Origin: Gloeopeniophorella convolvens
Lineage: Eukaryota; Basidiomycota; Agaricomycetes; Russulales
Assembly (NCBI GenBank): GCA_022496205.1
Contig: WTXD01000143.1
Coordinates: forward strand, 1 to 29,120
DNA length: 29,120 nt
Direction: 5' to 3'
Under the pieces are notes generated by a model. It worked only from the letters and a program-made list of their open reading frames with translations, was not told where the DNA came from and did not search any database. The translations under genes were made by a program, and so were the position numbers. Below are positions 18,841-28,674 of the stretch, piece after piece (positions within the stretch are counted from its first letter, which is position 1; every line of letters begins with the position of its first letter).

Positions 18841-19945
18841 CGAAGCCCCAGAGCCTAACAGAGCTATCTCGGGTTGCGGCCTCTCCCACTGCCTCCAGAT
18901 ATTATAATATGCCGCCCCTGCTCGCGTGATCTCCGCCGCGCCGTCCTCGTCGAAATGACGCGATCCAGATACAGATAGCACGAGCGAATCGAGGGGATGG
19001 CTAATGCAACCGAGCCGACGGCATCTGCACGGAAGCCACAGCGGTCAGCCCTTCAATGCTGCTTGCCTTCAATTACAAGTCGCCCCACCTTCGTGCGCGC
19101 TGTAGAGTACCGCAGCGCAGGCGTGACGTCAGCCCCTGACGCAGCCACGTCGTCCGCGAGACTGCACAGGGCCAGATGGAGGATCCCGAGGTACGAGGGT
19201 TGACGTAATCGGGCGTCTGACTCGGGGAGACTATGCACAGGTTGATGCCCTTCTGCACCGTGATCCCTCTGTCTCGTGACTCTGCCCATCCTCGCCTCGA
19301 GATCCCTATTCCAACGTCGCCGACCCACGCGACGGGCCGCGCGCGCCCGTGTCCTCGTCAAACAGCGCGACGCTCGCCGCGCCGCCCGCGAGCGAGCGCG
19401 CTGCGAACAATCGCTCTCCCGCGCCGCCGCCGCCGCTACTGCATGCCGGGTAGAACGCGAGCGCCGCGATGATCCCTGCGCAGCGCCAGCCTCAGCGCGG
19501 GCTCCGGCCGGGCGCATGAGGACCGGCGCATGCGGCGCGCCTCTAAGCGCGTCCCTGCTCTTCCGCGACAGTGTCGTCGCGAGTTGCGTGCCCCCGACCG
19601 GGCGCGCAAGGTCGAACACCTCGATCGCGCCCTCGAAGTCGCAGTACAGCCTACATACATAGCATAAGTAGCGGTCAGCACCGCCCTCCGCCCGGCGCGC
19701 AGCACGCCCCGCTCCGCCGACGTGTTAAACGCGAGGCTATGCAGCGCGACGTGCCGCCCGTGGTGGTCGACGATGCGGTACGACGCGCGCAGCTACGCGC
19801 GGGCGGGCGCGTCAGCAGCAGGCCGGGGCGGCAGAGGGGAGGAGGGAGGCGTACTCGGCCGTCCGCGGCGTCGAGCAGGCGCACGGACGCGATAAGAAAG
19901 GAGGCCGGGTCGCGCAGCGTCGCGCGCAGGTACTTACCACGGGCA
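18841..19945 (-). pseudogene. Truncated WRAP53-like WD40 pseudogene
   Basis: This is a decayed copy of the gene at 22498-24230. Recognisable pieces in gene order are the exon 4 and 5 regions (about 19945-19720), the exon 6 region ending near GLKG equivalents (about 19660-19550), fragments of exon 7, and the last exons, including LSVSGSRHFD (about 18980-18950). Exons 1-3 are missing. Most of exon 7 plus the following intron is replaced by a short unrelated stretch (about 19260-19310). Two lesions are plain near the 3' end. A 7-nt deletion at 18873/18874 shifts the frame before the RDSSVRLW motif. A further 21-nt deletion removes the last codons and the stop. No continuous frame can be rebuilt, so it is non-functional. 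Confidence 0.85.
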
Positions 19946-20427
19946 CGTAACCATACATAGATTCTTTATCATAACGTCATTCTGAATGCGTAACCATGTC
20001 CGCGTCGTCGATATGGTGTCGTAAATATATAAACATCATATGTTTTATGCAGAAATTGGCCGCCGTGGGGAAAGAGGGAACATTGTCCTCGTCGTGTGAG
20101 ACAGCGAACGCACGCGGCGGAACGAGGAGGAGCACCACCGGGAAGCCGCCCTGCCAAGGTTGCCGAGGCGACGTGGGAGAGCGCTGCCGACGTCCGCTGC
20201 CAGTCACCGCCGTGGGTTCAGGAGGCCCCACGTATTTCGCTATGCTTAGGTGGTCCGATGACTCCTTATTCATACCCTCGGAGCCTACGCTGGTCATCTC
20301 AAGCGTTTTTGTCCGATTACGTCTGCAAGAATCCCGCGCTCTTCGCCATGCTCGTCACTCTGCGCGCCGCTGAACCTTTCAACTCTTCACGCTACCAGCT
20401 TCCTCTCTACCACCTATTACTACGCCA
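19946..20427. other. Spacer between duplicated blocks A and B
   Basis: About 0.48 kb of lower-GC sequence with no gene recognised and no clear similarity to the flanks. A plus frame at 20096-20542 is open for 148 codons but crosses the block B edge and resembles nothing. No terminal repeats were seen. Confidence 0.45.
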
Positions 20428-23400
20428 GGACACAATTTCATTCGAGCGATTGCAACGTCGCTGCGACGCGCGATGGCGTGACTTTCGCGTTACGGCGCAT
20501 TGGATCGCAGACAATTTGAATAACGAATGCAAAGACTTATAAACACTGGCAGGTTGTAGTACACGCGAAAACAGGGCAAAACACGTCACAGAACGACGGA
20601 TTATGACCAAAGCTGACAACTGACCAAAGCTCTATCACAAACTCAAAAGCTCCGCGTGTAGTTGTTGAAAATCAACAGGTTAGCAGTGTCAGACGGGATC
20701 TTCGAGAGCAACCCCCTGCTAGAGAGGGCGACGAGGGCAGCCTTGAGATCCGACGGGCTCAGCGGCTTGGCCTCCTCAGTGCTAGCGACAGCCTCGACGA
20801 GGCGCGGGAGAGGGAGGAGACCGGAAACACAGCGGGGCATGATGCTGTACGCGGCCTCGTAGAGGCTGGTGAACGAGCCAGTGAACGGGCGCTGCGCATT
20901 GAGCTCAGAGGGAACGAGCGACTGAGTCGCAGGGTCAAACGTGGCCGAAGGGTAGAGGGAGAGGAGGTACGCCAAGAGGCCTGCGACGTGAGGAGAGGCC
21001 ATGGAAGTACCTGAGATAATTTTGACAGCTGTATCGGAGCCGATCCAGGTGGAGAGGATGTCGAAGCCAGGGGCAAAGACATCAACACAGGGACCGTAGT
21101 TGGAGAAGTGGGCGCGCTCGTCATTGAGAGTGGAAGCACCAACAGTGATAGCCTTCTCAGCAGCGGCAGGAGAGTCAAAGCAAGCATCATTGTTGTCATT
21201 GCCAGCGGCGACGGCAAAGTGAAGACCACTATCAACGGCACCATTGACGGCTTCTTCAAGGGCGCGCGACTTGCCGCCACCCAGAGACATGTTGGCGACA
21301 GAGCCCTTGTGCTTCGTCTTGCCAGTGGCCTTGACCTCAGCAGCAGCGTCCTTGGCCTTCTTTGCCGCGGACTTGTGGGCGAAGATGACACCCGAGATGA
21401 CATCAGACGTCGAGCCAGAGCCGTCAGAATCGAGGACCTTGACAGCAATGACATTGGCGCCCTTGGCAACGCCATGCGTGCGCGACGCGATCGTGCCAGC
21501 GCAGTGGGTACCGTGGCCATTGCCGTCCTCATCGTCCTCGTAAAAGGGAAACGTCTTGCCCCAGGACGCGCGGCCCTCGAACTCTCTGTGACGGATGTTG
21601 ATGCCTGTATCGATGACATAGACATCGACACCCTCGCCCCCACCGGGGGTGTACAGGTAATCGGCGAAAGTACGAAATGTGAGCTTGCGGCGATGGCTAA
21701 TGCGCGCAAGACCCTGATGACGCGTTGTGGTCAGTCATATGTACGTCGTATTCAAGTGCTGCGGACGTACCCACGGCGCAGAGCGCTGAATACCCTGGGT
21801 GCGGACGATCTGATCGCGCTCGACATAGTCGACCTCGGGCATCTCGCGAATGCGCTGGAGGACCCGATCAGTGAAGCGGCCGGCGTAGCCCTTGACGTGG
21901 CCGTCGTACACGTGATGCAGTCCGCTCTTGTCGTCCACCAGGGGGTCTTCGCTGTGGGCAGCCTGAATGAAGTTGAAATGATTGTTCATCGCCGCCAGCG
22001 GCAAGTCCTTCTTCAACATGACAATGTAAGAGTTGTTGACGAGTCCGTAAGGAGCTTCGTGCTCAGCCGTGAGGACAGGAGCGAGGACGAAGGGCGGGCC
22101 CTGGCGAGCATCATAGCCGTCGCTGGTAGAGACCGGGGTGGCCCAGGCAGCGACAGCGAGGGAGAGCGAGATGATGGAGACGGAGAGGACGGGCGACATG
22201 GTCGTAGAAAGATGCCCTCGTCAACGGCCGCCTCCATCGCTTCATAAGGGGCGCCGTTTGCGTGTGCCAGTCCCGGAATTGCACCAGAGCCGGAGTGGAA
22301 TCCATACAGAGTGGAATTCATACACCCCACCCTCGTCCGCCGGCGGGCAACATGTACCGAGTGCAGATCCCGACAGAAGACACCCCTGGAGAAGCCGCCC
22401 CTGGGGAAGCGCACGTTCTGAGCCGGGGAACTCGATCCGCATCGCGCAACCTAAATTCGTTGCACTCACTCTCTGTAGACGAGTGGCGGTGTCCGCCTCA
22501 CGTTGTTTCTGCCCCCGCGAAGCGCCAGAGCCTAACAGAGCTATCTTGGGACACCGGTTGCAGCCTCTCCCGCCGCCTCCGCACATAGGCTCCCCCTGCT
22601 CGCGTTACTGGGCCCGCAGCACCGTCTTCCCAGTCATCGCCTTCCGAGTCACTGTCGCCCGCATGGTCGAAATGGCGCGACCCGGATACAGATACCATGA
22701 GCGAATTGAGGGGATGGAATGCAACCGAGCCAACAGCGTCTACATGGAAGCAGCGGCAATCAGTCCTTCGGCGCTGCTCGCCTTCGATGACGAGTCGCTC
22801 ACCGTCGTGTGCGTTGTATTGAAGCGCGGGCATGACATCGGCCCCTGACGCAGCCGCGTCGTCCGCAAGACTGAACACGCTGATGCCTCCCTTCTGCATA
22901 CACACGCGTACATCAGCTCGATCGGCGGCCCTACCGCCAGCTCCGACACGCGCACGCACCTCGTCGCCAACGCCCAGCCAATTCCCCGCAAGGTCCACAT
23001 CGAACCGCATCTTCTGGTTCGTCCCGCACCGCGCGCCGTCCCCCGACCCATACGTCCGCAGCGGCTCTACCGTGCTCCCGCGCAGGTCCCAGCAGCACAC
23101 CCCCGCGCGCCGCCGGAACGACGCATACAACAGGTTCGGGCGCGCCGGGTTGAACGCGAGCTGCACCACGCCTGTGCGCACGTCGCCGACCCACGCGACG
23201 GGCCGCGCGCCCGTGTCCTCGTCGAACAGCGCGACGTTCGCCGCGCTGCTCGACGACGGCGCAAGCGAGCCCGCCGCGAACAGCCGCTCTCCTGCGCCAG
23301 CGCCGTACGCCGGGCAGAACGCCAGCACCGCGATGATCCCTGCACCGCGCCTGCGTCAGCGGGCATGAGAGGACAGACGGGCGCATACGGCGCACCTTTG

Positions 23401-23800
23401 AGCCCGTCCTTGCTCTTCCGCGACGGTGTCGTCAAGAGGCGCGTTCCCTCGCCCGGGCGCGCAAGGTCGAACACCTCGATCGCGCCCTCGAAGCCGCAGT
23501 ACAACCTACAGGGGAGTCAGGACTGCCCTTTTCACAGTGCGCGGCACGCACCGCTCCGCCGACACGTTGAACGCGAGGCTGTGCGGCGCGATGTGCCGTT
23601 CGCGGTGGTCGACGATGCGGTACGACGCGCGCAGCTGCGCGCGGGCGTCAGCGGCAGGCCGGGAGGGGGATGGGGAATGGCGCGCGCACCCGGCCGTCCG
23701 TGGCGTCGAGCAGGCGCACGGGCGCGTCGCGCACGGATGCGACGAGGCAGAAGGAGGCCGGGTCGCGTGGCGTCGCGCGCGGGTACCACGCGTAGTCGAG
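20428..23800 (-). repeat. Tandem segmental duplication, block B (protease + intact WD40 gene)
   Basis: Direct-repeat partner of 16808-19945. Protease start, stop and splice sites are all offset by exactly 3,629 bp from block A, so no net insertion or deletion has accumulated across the protease gene. The WD40 part has lost and gained sequence in block A only. The right edge lies within exon 4 of the WD40 gene. Confidence 0.85.
20643..22199 (-). CDS. Cerevisin-like subtilisin serine protease, copy 2
   Basis: Exons 22199-21771 and 21713-20643 with a 57-nt intron give 499 residues without gaps against copy 1. Signal peptide, I9 propeptide and S8A domain are all present, with the triad at D178, H210 and S380 and asparagine N315. 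I read the frame codon by codon through the catalytic domain and found no stop. Differences from copy 1 cluster in the start of the mature domain (FADYLYTPGGG against FTKYEFAPHGG), the loop before the catalytic His (FYEDDEDG against NNDVDEDN) and the stretch after AAGND (NNDACFDS against NRDACSYS). These are surface or substrate-side positions, so the copies may differ in specificity or processing. It probably acts in the vacuole or outside the cell. Confidence 0.92.
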
Positions 23801-24230
23801 GATCGACGCGGCCTGCGGGAGCGCACGTGCTGCGGGCGGCGGCGCGGGGCCTGCCGGGCGTTAGCGTTGCGCAGGATGGAGGAGGGCTATATGCGCACCA
23901 GATTGGGAGAGCGTCAGGTCGAGGAGGTCTTGTGGGCTGTGGGGGGTGCTGTAGTGAGCGCGCGGACGGGCGGGGAGTGCGGGACGCACAGATCGAGGTA
24001 CTGCAGGCTGCGGTTCTCACAGTGCGCGAGCGCGAGCGAGCCGTCGGGGCACCTGCGGGGTGTGAACTGTGCGGGGCGGCGTCGGTGCGGGGCGCAGGCA
24101 CGCACCATTTTGCAGAGCGCGCAAAGTTCTCTGGAAAGTCTGGGTCTGGGAGGAGGTGCGTCGTGTGGATGAGTGTCGGGTCCTTGGAGACGTTGAAGGC
24201 GGGCGGCGTCCAGATGTATTCTTCCGCCAT
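22498..24230 (-). CDS. WRAP53/TCAB1-like WD40 protein
   Basis: Nine exons (24230-24106, 24052-23990, 23936-23899, 23850-23690, 23634-23552, 23505-23396, 23339-22960, 22893-22803, 22739-22498) encode 430 residues. It starts MAEEYIWTPPAFNVSKDPTL and continues with AKWCPDGSLALAHCENRSLQ, DHRERHIAPHSLAFN, LYCGFEGAIEVFDLARPG, FNPARPNLLYASFRR, AHDDAVGSVAFHPL and DSSVRLWRF. These are the WD40 blades of the fungal relatives of WRAP53 (TCAB1), which in animals binds Cajal-body RNAs and telomerase RNA; the yeast relative may be Swt21. The fungal function is uncertain. An Asp/Ser/Glu-rich insertion lies before the last blade. Intron 2 is taken as 53 nt (23989-23937); a nearer acceptor would leave 41 nt. 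It diverges from the permease gene. Confidence 0.87.
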
Positions 24231-24537
24231 TGCGAGAGCTCGAGTGTGGTTGCCGCGGGCGACAAGACGGAGGCGAACTTGAAGCAAGGCACGACCCGGA
24301 CCGGAGCGCCGAGCGCGCTGCCATCGCTTTGACGTCATCAGGCAGACGCCCTCGCGCCAAGGCAACTTGAAGTTCTCGCTCGCATCCTGGCCTTTCCAAC
24401 ATGCTCTGCACTCGTCTTTGACAACTGAGCACATAGATCGCGCTCAATCGCCCCCTTATACGGCACCCGTTACTCGATAACTCGCTGCTTGATTGACTCG
24501 CCGTGCACTTACTGACATACTCTGACATACTTACTTG
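24231..24537. promoter_or_regulatory. Divergent promoter with CRE-like site
   Basis: The 307 nt between the WD40 gene (minus) and the permease gene (plus) must hold both promoters. TGACGTCA at 24330-24337 lies 99 nt from the WD40 start codon and 200 nt from the permease start. No clear TATA box was seen on either side. Confidence 0.55.
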
Positions 24538-26574
24538 ATGGCACCGCCGCACTGGTCCCCCCTGACACGGAGCGCCGATGTAGACGATGCAGCGGCCAGC
24601 ACGCAACACGCCAGCATCGCCAACTGGCGCGCCATCCTCACCCTCGCCGTCTTCTTCCTCACCAGTGCGCGCCCCACCACCGGGAGATCTTCCGCGCCTC
24701 ACCCCCGCAGACATCCCCATCATCGCGCCCGTGCGCATCCCGCTCCCGCTCCCGCGCCGCGCCCCCGCGCTCGCGCACGCCGCGCTCGTGCGCTGCCGCG
24801 TGCTCCCGCGCGCCTCGCGCCCCCCGCGCGGCGTGCCACACGCGCCACTCGACCTGCTCACCGCGCCCGCGCTCGCCGCGGCGCTGCTCCTCGCGTGCGG
24901 CGCGCTCGACGGCGGCGCGGTGCGCCGCGGGTTGCTCGGCGCTGACGGTGTGCGCCCGCTCGACGTCATGGCGCTCTTTCTCTCTCTGGTGCGCGATGCG
25001 CTCGCGATTGCGCGCGCCCGCTGACGCGCGCGCGTAGGCGTACCTCGCGCTCTCGCTCGACGCGACGGGCCTGCTGCGCTGCCTCGCGCTGTGGGTCGCG
25101 CACAAGGGCGGCGCGTCGGGCGCGCGGCTGCACGCGTATCTGTACCTGTTCTTCCTCGCATGCGCCGCGGTAGTTGGGAACGTGCGTCCGTGCACGCGCC
25201 GCAGCGGGCCGTCCGTGCGCTAACGCCAATGTAGGACCCGGTGGTCCTGTCCGGGACGACGTTCCTCGCGTATCTGACGCGGATGGCGGGGTGCGTGTCA
25301 ACCTGCGTATGCGTCGTGCGCGGGGCGCCTCATGCGTTGACGCAGGATAGTGCCGCCGACAGCGTGGATATTCGCGCAGTTCACCGCAGCCAACATCGGT
25401 GCGTGCAGCGCACGCCCCCGCGCCGCGCGCTGACGCGCGGCGCAGCATCGGCCGTGCTGATCTCGTCGAACCCGACGAACCTCGTGCTCGCCGGCGCGTT
25501 CTCGCTCTCGTTTGTGACATACACGTCAGCCGTCGCGCTGCCCGCGCTCGCCGCAGCGCTGCTGGCATACCCGTTCCAGCGCTGGGTGCTCTTCCGTGCG
25601 CCGGGGCTCATCCCGCGGGCGCTCGAGCTCCCCGCGGACGAGGTGGGCTCGCCAAGCGCGGCGCTGGTCGACCGGCCGGGCGCGGTGCTCGGGAGTGCGG
25701 TGCTGCTCGCGACGCTGGGTGTGCTCGTGGGCACGAGCACGCTCGGCGTGCCGGTGTGGCAGGTGACGGTGCCGCCTGCGGTGGCGATGGCGCTGCGCGA
25801 CGCGGGGCGCGACTGGGTGCGTTTCCGGCGCGCGCGGCGGGCTGCTGCCAAGGCGCAGGTACGTGCGCCAGAAATAGGTGCAGCACCGCAGCCGCCAGAG
25901 GCCGTCGCGACGGCAGCGGCGATCAAAATGCAGCCGTTGCCCGCTGGTGACCTCGGGGACACAGTCGCGGAGCCATGGACGGTGTCGTCGCTGCTCGACG
26001 GCGCGGCGCGGGTGTTCCCGACGGTGCACGGGATCGCGCAGAAGCTGCCGCTACCGCTGGTGCCGTTTGCGCTGTTGATGTTCGTGCTGGTGCAGGGCCT
26101 GGCGAGCCAGGGGTGGGTGGGGGTGTTTGCAGGGTGGTGGGGCACGTGGGTGGCGCGTACGGGGGTGGTCGGGGCGGGAGCCGGGATGGCGCTCGGGGCA
26201 GGGCTGCTATGCAACGTACGTGGCTATGCGCCGGTGTTGCGCGGAACATTGATGACGATCAACGGCAGGTGTGCGGGACGAACATCGGGACGACGATCCT
26301 CCTGGCGCGGATGCTGCAGGAATGGGAGGCGGCGGGGGGCGGGGACCCAAGGGAGCGGTACGCGGGTGTGTACGGGCTGGCGGTGGGGTCGAATCTTGGC
26401 GCGTTCACGCTGACGTTCTCCGCGTCGCTGGCGGGGCTGCTGTGGCGGGACATGCTGAGGCAGAAGGGCATCGTCGTGCGCCAGGCCGAGTTTGCGGCGC
26501 TCAACGCGGGCACCTTTTTGGTCGCGACGGCGGCGGCGTCGGCGGTGGTCATTGGCCAGGCGCTGAGGCAATAA
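24538..26574 (+). CDS. ArsB/citrate-transporter-type membrane permease
   Basis: Seven exons (24538-24664, 24711-24988, 25038-25181, 25235-25290, 25346-25398, 25446-26215, 26269-26574) encode 577 residues with about eleven hydrophobic segments, for example LAYLALSLDATGLL, LYLFFLACAAVVGN and ALLMFVLVQGLA. The ion-transporter superfamily hallmarks are VVGNDPVVLSGTTFLAYLTR, SSNPTNLVL and the mirrored CGTNIGTT near the C-terminus. These are inverted-repeat loops that form the substrate site in ArsB, NhaD and SLC13 proteins. Fungal relatives are annotated as arsenite, sodium/proton or dicarboxylate carriers; the substrate cannot be told. A cytoplasmic basic loop (about 320-370) is rich in Arg and Ala. 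The first ATG of the exon is used. Codons are extremely GC-rich. Confidence 0.83.
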
Positions 26575-26749
26575 AGATGGATAAGGGGATATGGATGAAG
26601 CGCGGGCGATGCCGGGAACGTGGAAGGAGAACAAAGCGGCCCAACTGACAGCCGCCCGACGGCGAGGCTCAGCAGAATGTTCTGCGTAGAACGTCTCGCT
26701 CTCTCCCACATCGCGCTCTTGCCACTTTCCTCGTTCTCCTCTCACCGCC

Positions 26750-28168
26750 ATGTCTGTCATCCGCCGCATGACTGGCAAGCTCGGCCTCGCCCACCCACAT
26801 CCAAAGGCGCATACAGCCGCCCCCGACGTGCCCCCCGCCGCACCCGCCCTCGAGCACCGCGGCTCTATCTCCACCATGCGCACCAGCGAGAGCAGCCGTC
26901 GCGACACCACAGATTCGGAGCCTCGTCCCACAGACGAGCTCTTCCCCCATCAGCGCCGCTCAAAGGGCACCTACCGCCTCACAGACTTTCTCTTCCAGCG
27001 CACCCTCGGTACCGGCAGCTTTGGCCGCGTACATCTCGGTCAGTCTCCCCGTCTCATCCACACAGTGTCCCTTACACCCCACCCAGTCTGCAGCAAGCAT
27101 AACTCGCGTTACTATGCCATCAAGGTCCTCCAGAAGGACAAGATCGTCCGCTCAAAGCAAATCGACCACACCAACAACGAGCAGCAGATGCTCCTCGTTG
27201 TGCAGCACCCCTTCATCGTCAACCTCTGGGGCACCTTCCAGGACGCGGCAAATCTCTACATGGTCATGGACTTTGTCCCCGGCGGCGAGCTCTTCACCCT
27301 CCTCCGGAGATCCAACGTGCGCCCTACCTCTCTGACACGTTCCCTCGTCCCTGACACGCCCCATCGCCCCCAGCGCTTCCCGGACCCTGTTGCCAAATTC
27401 TATGCGGCAGAAGTGGCGCTGGCGCTACACCACCTGCACAACCTCGACATTGTCTACCGTGATCTCAAGCCCGAGAACATCCTCCTTGGTCTCGACGGCC
27501 ACATCAAGATCGCGGATTTCGGGTTTGCCAAGTACTGCCCCAACACCACCTGGACGCTCTGCGGCACGCCTGACTACCTCGCCCCAGAGGTGATTGATCG
27601 TTTCATGCACCCGCATCTATCCGCAGATGTTCTGATCTCTCCGGCAGGTCATCAACCAGAGTCGATACAACAAATCAGTCGACTGGTACGCGCTGGGGGT
27701 GCTCATCTTTGAAATGCTCACTGGCCTGCCGCCGTTCCACCGGCCGGACGACTCGCCCATGGCGCTCTATGCGCGCATCCAGAGCGGGCCGTCGTGCATC
27801 CGCTTCCCAGCGATCAACATTCTCGCCAAGGACCTCATTCTCAAGTTCCTCGAGAGCAACCCGTCGAAGCGCTACGGCAATCTGCGCAACGGCGCCGGCG
27901 ACGTGTTTTCGCATCAGTGGTTCCGCGAGGTGGACTGGGACAAGCTCGGCAACCGCGACATCGTCGCGCCATACCTGCCCAAGGTGACCGGCGAGGGCGA
28001 CGCGAGCGCGTGAGTCGCTGCAGTCGATCGGATGTGTGTGCTGTTACTGACGCGCAAGTTTGCAGGTTCGAGCAGTACGAAGAGGGCAATGTGGTGGCCG
28101 AGTATGGGCGCGCGGCGGAGGACGTGCATGGCGTGCACTTTCCTGATTTCGAGTACACCGCCGTCTGA
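26750..28168 (+). CDS. cAMP-dependent protein kinase catalytic subunit
   Basis: Five exons (26750-27038, 27087-27316, 27374-27589, 27648-28009, 28066-28168) encode 399 residues. A disordered, Pro/Ser-rich N-terminus of about 75 residues precedes an AGC kinase domain: glycine loop GTGSFGRV (87-94), K109 in YYAIKV, catalytic YRDLKPEN (201-208), DFG (221-223) and activation loop [15 protein letters not shown] with the phosphorylatable Thr at 234. The C-terminal tail FEQYEEGN and the hydrophobic motif FPDF (391-394) identify PKA rather than PKC or S6K types. The enzyme phosphorylates Ser/Thr targets when cAMP releases the regulatory subunit, and in fungi it controls growth, development and nutrient response. 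All catalytic residues are present. The regulatory subunit is not in the window. Confidence 0.95.
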
Positions 28169-28674
28169 TGCAGATGGGGGTGCGGTGCGCACTGCTTGGA
28201 CACTTTTACGGCGGATCACGACGTTGGCACGAGCGGATTTGTATCACTATTTATTACTAGGCGCACGCACGCGGATGTGGATGTGGATGTGGATGTGGAT
28301 GTTGTTGTTCAGTAGGGATACCTTTTTCTTGTTGTTGGCAATTGGAGGACACCGTGGGAGAGCGGAGGCAATACCTTGTTGGGTGGCACAGTCGAGGCGT
28401 GTTTGCACGGACCAAACAACCCCGCTGGGACCGCGCGAAAATGGCGCCCCTGCGCTCTTGCCCACAGACCCCCACACGCCCCGTCCCGCCCCGCACGCAT
28501 ACACGCATATACACCCGCGCAACGCGCACACTCGCCCGCGCACGCGCGGACAACACCCGCGCCGCGCCGTGCGATATCCGCCGAGATCAGGGAGACGCAC
28601 ACGCATGAGCACAGGAGAGCACCGCACCCGCACCCGCTGCCGGAGGGAGAGCGCCTTTGGGACCCGAGCGCGTG
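28169..28674. other. Intergenic after PKA gene
   Basis: About 0.5 kb holding the 3' flank of the kinase gene, a hexamer microsatellite, and a C-rich stretch (28490-28560) with ACGCA/CGCGCA simple sequence that probably belongs to the promoter of the next gene. Minus-strand open frames here follow from base composition and are not called. Confidence 0.5.
28273..28302 (+). repeat. GGATGT hexamer microsatellite, five units
   Basis: Five perfect tandem copies of GGATGT, followed by GTTGTTGTT. It lies about 105 nt beyond the PKA stop codon, in the probable 3' untranslated region or flank. Confidence 0.9.

Larger units (their letters stand above)
16808..19945 (-). repeat. Tandem segmental duplication, block A (protease + WD40 pseudogene)
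   Basis: This is a direct repeat of 20428 to about 23800. Similarity starts in the 3' flank of the protease (ATTCGAGTGATTGCAACGTC against ATTCGAGCGATTGCAACGTC) and runs through the protease gene, the intergenic spacer and the WD40 gene. It stops within the part matching WD40 exon 4. Edges are approximate. Confidence 0.85.

Noticed and set aside
19124..19131. A fourth TGACGTCA octamer
   Set aside because: It lies inside the WD40 pseudogene. The matching place in the intact gene reads TGACATCG, so it arose by point mutation in decaying coding sequence and is not a promoter site.
22293..22323. Two adjacent copies of GAGTGGAATCCATAC-like sequence
   Set aside because: A short imperfect direct repeat in the spacer between protease copy 2 and the WD40 gene. 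Block A has one copy, so it is probably a local slip with no evident function.
23949..23989. A 41-nt intron in the WD40 gene
   Set aside because: It is shorter than every other intron in the window. A second acceptor 12 nt on gives a normal 53-nt intron and keeps the frame.
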